Assembly (NCBI RefSeq): GCF_014643535.1
Contig: NZ_BMJQ01000018.1
Coordinates: 82,919 to 146,918 of the forward strand
DNA length: 64,000 nt
Reading direction: 5' to 3'
DNA from: Aliidongia dinghuensis
GTDB lineage: Bacteria > Pseudomonadota > Alphaproteobacteria > ATCC43930 > CGMCC-115725
The notes under the pieces were generated by a model, which was not told where the DNA came from, did no database searches, and saw only the letters and a program-made list of their open reading frames with translations. This document shows, piece by piece, positions 58,993-64,000 of this stretch. Made by a program: the position numbers and the translations under genes. Within the stretch, counting starts at the first letter, position 1; the number at the start of each line of letters is the position of its first letter.

Positions 58993-60003
58993 ATGCTGAA
59001 AGACCGGTCCGTCGCCCGCGGCACGATCCATGCCCTGACCGTCGCGAGCGACGTGCTCGCCGGCAACCTGCTCGGCGACCCGACGCCGCGGGCCGTGCCG
59101 GTCTATGTCCCGGCCGGCCACGACGGGCGCGGCCTGCCGCTGCTGGTCGACATCGTGGGCTACACCGCCGGCGGCCCCGTGCACATCAATTGGAAGAATT
59201 TCGGCGAGAACGTGCCGGAACGGCTCGACCGCCTGATCGGCACGGGCGCCATGCCGCCGGTCGTAGTCGCCTTTCCCGACTGCTTCACCCGGCTCGGCGG
59301 CAACCAGTACATCAACAGCGCCGCGATGGGCCGCTGGGAGGATTTCCTGATCGACGAGATGCTGCCGGCGGTCGAGGCCCGGTTCGGCTGCGGCGGCGCC
59401 GGGCGGCGCGGCCTCTTCGGCAAGAGCTCGGGCGGCTACGGCGCCATCGTCCATGCGCTGCGCCGGTCCGACACCTGGGCCGCGGCAGCGTGCCATTCGG
59501 GCGACATGGGCTTTGAGCTCTGCTATCTGGCCGACCTGTTCGAGACGATCCGCCGGCTCGGCAAGCACGAGCGCTCGATCGAGAAGTTCATGACCCATTT
59601 CGACGCGGCGCCGAAGCCGGCCGACGCCGATCTCAAGGTGCTGATGATCCTGGCGATGGCAGCGACCTACGACCCGGACCCCGAGGCCTATCTGGGCATC
59701 CGCCTGCCGCTCGACATCGAGACCGGCGAGCGGATCGAGGCACGCTGGGCCAATTGGCTCGCCTGGGATCCGGTCGTCATGGTCGATCGGCTGGGCGAGA
59801 ATCTCCGGTCGCTCAAGGGCCTGTTCATCGATTGCGGCTCGGACGACCAGTTCAACCTGGTGTTCGGCGCGCGACAGCTGCACCGGAAGCTGGAGCAGCG
59901 CGGCATCCCCCATCGCTACGAGGAATTTCCCGACGATCATTCCTCGGTCGACTACCGCATGGACGAAAGCCTGCCGTTCCTGGCCCGGGCGCTCACGGCC
60001 TGA
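58993..60003 (+). CDS. Alpha/beta-hydrolase esterase (Fes/EstD-like)
   Basis: The 336-residue protein fits the alpha/beta-hydrolase fold. The nucleophile elbow is GKSSG with Ser145. The acid appears in FIDCGSDDQFN and the His in FPDDHSSVDYRMD near the C-terminus. It is closest in wording to putative esterases with GYG-type elbows, such as EstD, enterochelin esterase or S-formylglutathione hydrolase. GGAG precedes the ATG. No signal peptide is visible. The gap 58794-58992 before it contains only a possible promoter. Natural substrate unknown. Confidence 0.88.
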   Translation: MLKDRSVARGTIHALTVASDVLAGNLLGDPTPRAVPVYVPAGHDGRGLPLLVDIVGYTAGGPVHINWKNFGENVPERLDRLIGTGAMPPVVVAFPDCFTRLGGNQYINSAAMGRWEDFLIDEMLPAVEARFGCGGAGRRGLFGKSSGGYGAIVHALRRSDTWAAAACHSGDMGFELCYLADLFETIRRLGKHERSIEKFMTHFDAAPKPADADLKVLMILAMAATYDPDPEAYLGIRLPLDIETGERIEARWANWLAWDPVVMVDRLGENLRSLKGLFIDCGSDDQFNLVFGARQLHRKLEQRGIPHRYEEFPDDHSSVDYRMDESLPFLARALTA

Positions 60004-60018
60004 GGGCCGCGATAAAGT

Positions 60019-60043
60019 GACGGCGATCCGATAGATCGCCGTC
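60019..60043 (+). terminator. Terminator hairpin after the esterase gene
   Basis: GACGGCGATC pairs perfectly with GATCGCCGTC around CGATA, 16 bp past the esterase stop. It is followed by GCAAAATTC. The AT-richer flanks on both sides allow action in both directions. Confidence 0.6.
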
Positions 60044-60221
60044 GCAAAATTCAGGTCTAAACGAATGATCTTGCCGGGCGCGAAAAGGTGCTACGCGCGC
60101 GGTGCGAGAAGGTGCTGGCTGCAGGTGCTTCATGTTCCCGGCGCTGGACGGCGCCTCGATACGGAACTTACCTGCAGTCTGTTGACGAGCCGTAACCAAG
60201 CGGCCGGCCATCGGATAAATT

Positions 60222-60241
60222 CGATCGGATCTTTCCGATCG
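60222..60241 (-). terminator. Terminator hairpin after the second pirin gene
   Basis: CGATCGGA pairs with TCCGATCG around TCTT, just beyond the stop at 60245 when read on the minus strand. It is followed there by AATTTATCC. The rest of the gap from 60044 shows no gene. Confidence 0.6.
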
Positions 60242-60244
60242 GGT

Positions 60245-61132
60245 TCATTCCGGCAGGGGCAGCGGATCGACCTCGCCCGGCACGGGACCGAACCGGCCGG
60301 CACGCCAGTCGTCCTTGGCGCATTCAAGCCGTTCCTTCGAGCTCGAAACGAAGTTCCACCAGATGTAGCGCGGGCCCTCGAGCGGCTCGCCGCCGAGCAG
60401 CATCAGCCGGCTCGGCGCCGTCGCGGTTAGCACGATCTCGGCGTCCGGCTTCAGCACCATCATCTGACCGGCCTCGAACGGCTCGCCGCCGACCGTGACG
60501 GCGCCTTCGACCAGATAGGCCGCCCGCTCGATCCAGTCCGCCGGGATCTCGAGCCTGGCACCCGTTGCCATCGCCACGTCGGCATGGAACAGGTCGGAGG
60601 CGGTTGCGACGGGCGAGCGCGCACCGTAAAGCGCGCCGGCGATGAGCCGGACCTTGAGCCCCTCGCCCTCGACGACCGGCAAGGCTTCCTTCCCGTGATG
60701 GGCGAAGGCCGGCACCTGCTCCTCGAATGCTGCCGGCAGTGCCACCCAGGACTGGATGCCGTGCAGCCGGGCACCGTCCGGCCTGAGCTCGGCCGGCGTC
60801 CGTTCGGAATGCGCGATGCCGCTGCCGGCAGTCATCCAGTTGACGTCGCCCGGCTGGATCACGAGCTCGGTGCCGAGCGAATCGCGATGCATGAGCGCGC
60901 CGTCGAACAGATAGGTCACGGTCGAAAGCCCGATATGCGGATGGGCGCGCACGTCGATGCCGGCTGGCGCCTCGAACGTGACCGGCCCCATGTGATCGAG
61001 GAAGATGAACGGGCCGACCATGCGCCGCTGCGCATAGGGCAGCACGCGCCGGACCTCGAAACCGCCCAGGTCGCGCGCGCGGCCCAGGATCACCATCTCG
61101 ACCGGCCCCTCGGGCTCCAGCAAACCGCTCAT
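60245..61132 (-). CDS. Pirin family protein
   Basis: The 295-residue bicupin protein has GPFIFLDHMGPV, the metal motif RAHPHIGLSTVTYLFDGALM and IAHSERTP, with the His and Glu residues expected as Fe ligands. AGGAC precedes the ATG at 61132; ATGs at 61165 and 61186 are alternatives without clear ribosome sites. Members act as quercetinases or redox-sensing cofactors. It stands alone, unlike the pirin at 16400. The C-terminal half contains YIWWNFVSSSKERL, common to this subgroup. Confidence 0.9.
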   Translation of the reverse strand: MSGLLEPEGPVEMVILGRARDLGGFEVRRVLPYAQRRMVGPFIFLDHMGPVTFEAPAGIDVRAHPHIGLSTVTYLFDGALMHRDSLGTELVIQPGDVNWMTAGSGIAHSERTPAELRPDGARLHGIQSWVALPAAFEEQVPAFAHHGKEALPVVEGEGLKVRLIAGALYGARSPVATASDLFHADVAMATGARLEIPADWIERAAYLVEGAVTVGGEPFEAGQMMVLKPDAEIVLTATAPSRLMLLGGEPLEGPRYIWWNFVSSSKERLECAKDDWRAGRFGPVPGEVDPLPLPE

Positions 61133-61240
61133 AACATTGTCCTTCCGTCTGGAGACGTCGATCATCGGGTTACGATAAGGTTGCACCTTCGGTCCGTGGC
61201 GGGCAATCTCCCGCGCTTTCGTGGAAAGGGGGGATTACCC

Positions 61241-61471
61241 ATGCGCGCCTTCGACAACCAGCTGACCGGCAATCGCCCGATCCGTCGCACGCCCGAGGAA
61301 AAGCAGAAGCAGCTGCGCCAGTTGAAGCAGCAGCTCGAGATGCTGCCGGCGCGCGCCCAGGACGTGACGCGCCAGGCGATCAAGACCAAGATCGCCGAAC
61401 TCGAGGCGGAGCTCGCCACCCTCACCAAGCCGGGCGCCAGCTCAACGCACGGCGACCGCCCGCGCCGTTGA
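61241..61471 (+). CDS. Small basic coiled-coil protein
   Basis: The 76-residue protein is rich in Gln, Lys and Arg, with one amphipathic helix (KQKQLRQLKQQLEMLPARAQ, then IKTKIAELEAEL). GGGGGG lies eight bases before the ATG. No domain is recognised, and DNA- or RNA-binding or a helical dimer is possible. The gene ends 4 bp before the convergent HAD gene stop. Confidence 0.7.
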   Translation: MRAFDNQLTGNRPIRRTPEEKQKQLRQLKQQLEMLPARAQDVTRQAIKTKIAELEAELATLTKPGASSTHGDRPRR

Positions 61472-61475
61472 ACCG

Positions 61476-62189
61476 CTAAACGCCAAGCCGGTCGGCGAGC
61501 TCGCCGAAATCCTCGACCACCAGGTCGAGCCCATGGTCGTCCGGCAGGTCGTGCTTCTCGCCGGTGCCGTATTCGGCGCGGCGCCAGACGTAGCAGGTGC
61601 GGAAGCCCTGGCCGCACGCGGCCACCAGATCCGAATAATGCGCCGCGACCATGAGGCAGCGGCCCGGCGGCACGTCGAGCAGCCGGGCCGTGGCGAGATA
61701 GGCCTCCGGCATGGGCTTGTAGGCGTGCGCGACCTCGGCGCCCAGGACCGCGTCCCAAGGCAGGCCTGCCCGTTTCGCCATATTGACCGTCAATCGGACA
61801 TTGCCGTTCGACAACGTCGCCAGCACGTAGCGCCGCTTCAGCCTGGTCAGTGCCGCCACCGCGTCCGGCCAGGGGTCGAGCCGGTGCCACACCCGGACGA
61901 AATCGGCAATCTCGGCCTCGTCGAGGCCATGGATGCCGAACTGGGCCAGTACCTGCAGCAGCCCCTCGCGATGCAGCTGGTCGAGCGGCACCCACGGCCG
62001 CCGGCCATCGCGCACGGAGCCGAGCAGCGGCTGGTAAAGCCCGCGCCAGGCATCGGCGAAGTGGCCCCAATCGACCGCGAGCCCATGTTTGGCACCGAGC
62101 GCCGTCCCATCGCGGATAATGCCGCCGCGCCAATCGACCACAGTGCCGAACACGTCGAACGTCAGGGCGTCGATCTCGTCGGGCGTCAT
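61476..62189 (-). CDS. HAD family hydrolase, type II 2-haloacid dehalogenase-like
   Basis: The 237-residue HAD protein has the nucleophile Asp12 in LTFDVFGTVVDW, motif II Ser in LATLSNGNV, and Lys in HAYKPMPEAY. MVAAHYSDLVAACGQGFRTC carries the acidic motif in the pattern of haloacid dehalogenases. It would hydrolyse the C-halogen bond of 2-haloacids or act as a phosphatase. GGAGGAA precedes the ATG at 62189. No halogen-related neighbours are seen. Confidence 0.88.
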   Translation of the reverse strand: MTPDEIDALTFDVFGTVVDWRGGIIRDGTALGAKHGLAVDWGHFADAWRGLYQPLLGSVRDGRRPWVPLDQLHREGLLQVLAQFGIHGLDEAEIADFVRVWHRLDPWPDAVAALTRLKRRYVLATLSNGNVRLTVNMAKRAGLPWDAVLGAEVAHAYKPMPEAYLATARLLDVPPGRCLMVAAHYSDLVAACGQGFRTCYVWRRAEYGTGEKHDLPDDHGLDLVVEDFGELADRLGV

Positions 62190-62212
62190 CCGTTCCTCCC
62201 TGGTGCGCCGGC

Positions 62213-62473
62213 CTAATCGCGATCTTTCATGTCGGCGAGCGCCGCCGCCGTCTCCGCTGACATGACCGCGCTCGCCGGCGCGAGCGTGGCCGGCCCGAGT
62301 GTGACTGGCCCGAGTGTGACTGGCCCGGTCAAGGCCAGGGACGGGGCCGGCGGCGGGACCGACGCCTCGTGCGACAGGCCCAGTAAACCATCCACCACAA
62401 GCAAGCCCAGCGCAATCACCGCCAGGAATGGATTGAGCCGCTGAGCGGCGGCATCGAGCGAGGCACGGGTCAT
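62213..62473 (-). CDS. Small membrane protein with GPVTL repeats
   Basis: The 86-residue frame from the ATG at 62473 (a GTG at 62485 would add four residues) has one hydrophobic segment (NPFLAVIALGLLVVDGLLGL). A Pro/Thr linker with repeats GPVTLGPVTLGPATL follows, then a short polar tail. The DNA repeat GGCCCGAGTGTGACT occurs twice. It is probably a single-pass inner-membrane protein of unknown role, divergent from the GntR gene. The reading is plausible but not certain. Confidence 0.55.
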   Translation of the reverse strand: MTRASLDAAAQRLNPFLAVIALGLLVVDGLLGLSHEASVPPPAPSLALTGPVTLGPVTLGPATLAPASAVMSAETAAALADMKDRD

Positions 62474-62483
62474 GAGCGTTCTC

Positions 62484-62503
62484 ACATGATTCGTGTTTCA
62501 TGT
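62484..62503. promoter_or_regulatory. Candidate GntR operator
   Basis: ACATGA and TCATGT flank an 8-bp centre in the 129-bp gap between the small membrane-protein gene and gntR. FCD-type GntR proteins often bind such dyads next to their own genes. Confidence 0.45.
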
Positions 62504-62602
62504 CACGTATCAGACTTGACCCGACTCCGCAAGCCGCGGCAGGATCCGCCGCACTCTCGGATCGCCTGCCGCGATCCGTCCGCCTGCCGAGGTTCCTTGC
62601 CG

Positions 62603-63268
62603 ATGGAAGCCGCCAAGCTCAGCCGCTCGACGCTGGCCGATGCCGCCTACCAGGCGGTGCGCACGCTGCTGCTCGACGGCGGCCGGCATGCCCCGGGCGA
62701 CAAGATCAGCGTCGAGGCGCTGACGCGCGAACTGGGCGTCAGCCGGTCGCCGGTGTGGAGCGCCATCGCGCGCCTGGAGGCCGAGGGCATCGTCGAGGTC
62801 CATCCGCGCCAGGGCGTGTTCCTGATCGGCTTTTCCGCGGAGAAGGTGCAGGCCCTGTTCGAGGCGCGCGAGGCGCTCGAAGGCATGGCGGCGCGGCTCG
62901 CTGCCGAGCGCATCCGGCCGGAGGTGCTAACTGCACTCAGCCGGTCGCTCGAGGCCCAGCGCGCCATTCTCGCCGCCGACGACCGTGCCCGCTATCCCGA
63001 GGAGACCCAGCGGTTCCACGGCCTCGTCACCGCGGCCGCCGGCAACCCGGTCATCGAGCAGCAGCTCGGCCGCATCTATGCCCAGGTCGCGGCCATGTGC
63101 AGCCGGCACCGGACGACGGCGCAGCTCGACGCGCATGTCGACGACCATGCGGCCCTGGTGGCCGCACTCGCCGCGGGCGACGCCGATCGGGCCGAGGCCC
63201 TGAGCCGCGCCCATGCCCGTCGCCTCGCCGAGGCGGCGCTCGCCGGGCTCGGGTCTCGGCCGGAATAG
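62603..63268 (+). CDS. GntR family transcriptional regulator (FCD domain)
   Basis: The 221-residue protein has an N-terminal winged helix (APGDKISVEALTRELGVSRS, PVWSAIARLEAEGIVEVHPR) and a C-terminal FCD helical domain. RYPEETQRFHGLVTAAAGNP and HVDDHAALVAALAAGDADRA carry the Asp/His metal ligands. These sense carboxylic acids. ATG at 62603 is chosen because the frame upstream is not domain-like. No catabolic gene is adjacent in the window, so its target lies elsewhere or is the small divergent gene. It ends at a strong hairpin. Confidence 0.92.
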   Translation: MEAAKLSRSTLADAAYQAVRTLLLDGGRHAPGDKISVEALTRELGVSRSPVWSAIARLEAEGIVEVHPRQGVFLIGFSAEKVQALFEAREALEGMAARLAAERIRPEVLTALSRSLEAQRAILAADDRARYPEETQRFHGLVTAAAGNPVIEQQLGRIYAQVAAMCSRHRTTAQLDAHVDDHAALVAALAAGDADRAEALSRAHARRLAEAALAGLGSRPE

Positions 63269-63289
63269 CGCGATCGGCCGGAAACAGCA

Positions 63290-63317
63290 GGGGCCGGCGG
63301 ATCGCTCCGCCGGCCCC
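63290..63317. terminator. Strong hairpin after gntR
   Basis: GGGGCCGGCGGA pairs perfectly with TCCGCCGGCCCC around TCGC, between the convergent gntR and repeat-protein genes. It can serve both directions. Confidence 0.65.
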
Positions 63318-63348
63318 ACTGGTCTTGGTGAATGGCGCCCGCCCGCGA

Positions 63349-64000
63349 TCAGGTAGGCTTGTTCTTGTCCTTTTGCTCCGGCTGATGCGCGGGCGCCGGC
63401 GGCCGCGGCGCCGCATGGGCCGGGGCCGGCTGTGCCGGCGGCCGAGCAGCAGGCGGATGGAACGCCGTCGGGTTCTTCTCCTCCTGATGCTCTTGCGGCT
63501 TCGGTTGCGGATGAGGCTGCGGTTGCGGGCGAGGCTGCGGCTGAGGTTGTGGGTGCGGCTGCGGTTGCGGTTGGACATGCGGCGCCGGCTGCGGCTGGAC
63601 GTGCTGCACCTGCGGAGCCGGCTGAGGATGCGGCTGCGGCACGGCCTGGGGATGCGGCTGGGCCTGGGGTTGGGGCTGTGGCCGGAACTGCGCCGGCGCC
63701 TGCGGCTGGGCCTGCGGGTGAGGCTGCTGCTGGGGTTGAGGTTGCGGCCTCGGCTGGGCCGGCGGCTGTGCCACCGGATGCGGCTGGGCGGCACCGCCCT
63801 GCGGCGCGGCCTGACCCGGCGGATGCGGCTGCGGCACGGCTTGGGGCTGCGCCACGGCCGGCTGCGACGGGCCATGGGACTGCGGCGCTGGCTGACCCGG
63901 CGCATGCGGTTGCGGCACGGCCTGCGGCTGGGCAACCGCCGGCTGCGACGGACCATGGGGCTGCGGTGCCGGCTGACCCGGCGCATGCGGTTGCGGCACG
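63349..64000 (-). CDS. Pro/Gln/His-rich repeat protein (partial)
   Basis: The frame is open at the right edge, so the true start lies outside; at least 216 residues are visible. They are almost wholly Pro, Gln, His and Ala. The first visible part is a tandem 27-residue repeat (VPQPHAPGQPAPQ, then HGPSQPAVAQPQA), present twice with one change. QPQPHPQP-type runs follow, then a basic tail (EQKDKNKPT). No folded domain is seen. It is likely a disordered secreted, periplasmic or linker region, and the His content could bind metal. Coding is supported by the in-frame repeat pattern. Confidence 0.7.
   Translation of the reverse strand, partial: VPQPHAPGQPAPQPHGPSQPAVAQPQAVPQPHAPGQPAPQSHGPSQPAVAQPQAVPQPHPPGQAAPQGGAAQPHPVAQPPAQPRPQPQPQQQPHPQAQPQAPAQFRPQPQPQAQPHPQAVPQPHPQPAPQVQHVQPQPAPHVQPQPQPHPQPQPQPRPQPQPHPQPKPQEHQEEKNPTAFHPPAARPPAQPAPAHAAPRPPAPAHQPEQKDKNKPT

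Noticed and set aside
60065..60430. Small plus-strand frame after the esterase gene
   Set aside because: It runs into the end of the pirin gene on the other strand, spans a terminator hairpin and has no domain.

Overview
This 64 kb window is a GC-rich, gene-dense stretch of bacterial chromosome. The best guess is a soil or rhizosphere alphaproteobacterium of the Rhodospirillales/Hyphomicrobiales kind. That is inferred from the high GC with long antisense open frames, the TRAP transporters, the many LysR regulators paired with small catabolic operons, the ddp cluster and the yfhM-pbpC pair. There are no rRNA, tRNA, CRISPR or phage genes. The only sign of a mobile element is a short IS481-like remnant.

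Layout, left to right. (1) 1-9824: an aromatic/alicyclic acid catabolic region. Minus-strand genes encode a ketopantoate-reductase-like enzyme, a VOC protein, a MaoC hydratase, a CaiB CoA-transferase, AroE, AroQ and the start of a hydroxyquinol-type intradiol dioxygenase, divergent from a LysR regulator. A second minus-strand operon (MFS permease, SDR, TIM-barrel isomerase/dehydratase) is divergent from a TetR regulator. (2) 10-19 kb: small regulator-plus-target modules. These are TetR/EamA exporter, XRE-MmyB/extended SDR, AraC/SDR and LysR/DoxX-pirin-aldo-keto reductase, which look like electrophile or redox stress responses. They are followed by a fossil in which an IS481 transposase start is fused to the tail of a 4,5-dihydroxyphthalate-decarboxylase-like gene. 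(3) 19.3-28.9 kb: a seven-gene LysR-linked operon with a split transketolase, a full-length transketolase, a TRAP transporter with fused DctQM, an SDR and a 3-hydroxyisobutyrate-dehydrogenase-family enzyme. No sugar kinase is present. This is the strongest candidate for an undescribed pathway.

(4) 29-33 kb: a RocB-like peptidase/deacylase, an Lrp/AsnC regulator and an ornithine cyclodeaminase gene broken by an internal deletion with a frameshift. Phased dyads lie upstream of the broken gene. (5) 33.2-39.9 kb: VOC protein, serine acetyltransferase, aldehyde dehydrogenase and HIBADH-family reductase, then a LysR gene divergent from an orphan branched-chain-type binding protein. Two matching 13-bp inverted boxes lie between the last two. 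(6) 39.9-47 kb: a D-Ala-D-Ala-type dipeptide uptake operon (RpiR regulator, ddpABCDF, VanX-type dipeptidase). (7) 47.2-54.3 kb: the periplasmic alpha-2-macroglobulin yfhM with a CTEQ thioester, followed by pbpC. (8) 54.3-64 kb: a DUF72 protein, a TPR-coiled-coil-GGDEF diguanylate cyclase, an unknown 393-residue protein, an esterase, a pirin, a HAD dehalogenase, two small proteins, a GntR regulator, and a Pro/Gln/His-rich repeat protein that runs off the right edge.

Many genes within operons overlap by ATGA or GTGA, so translational coupling is common. Most regulators sit divergently from their probable targets, and several of those gaps hold clear dyad sites, given below as features. All functional names come from reading protein motifs by eye; no database search was run.
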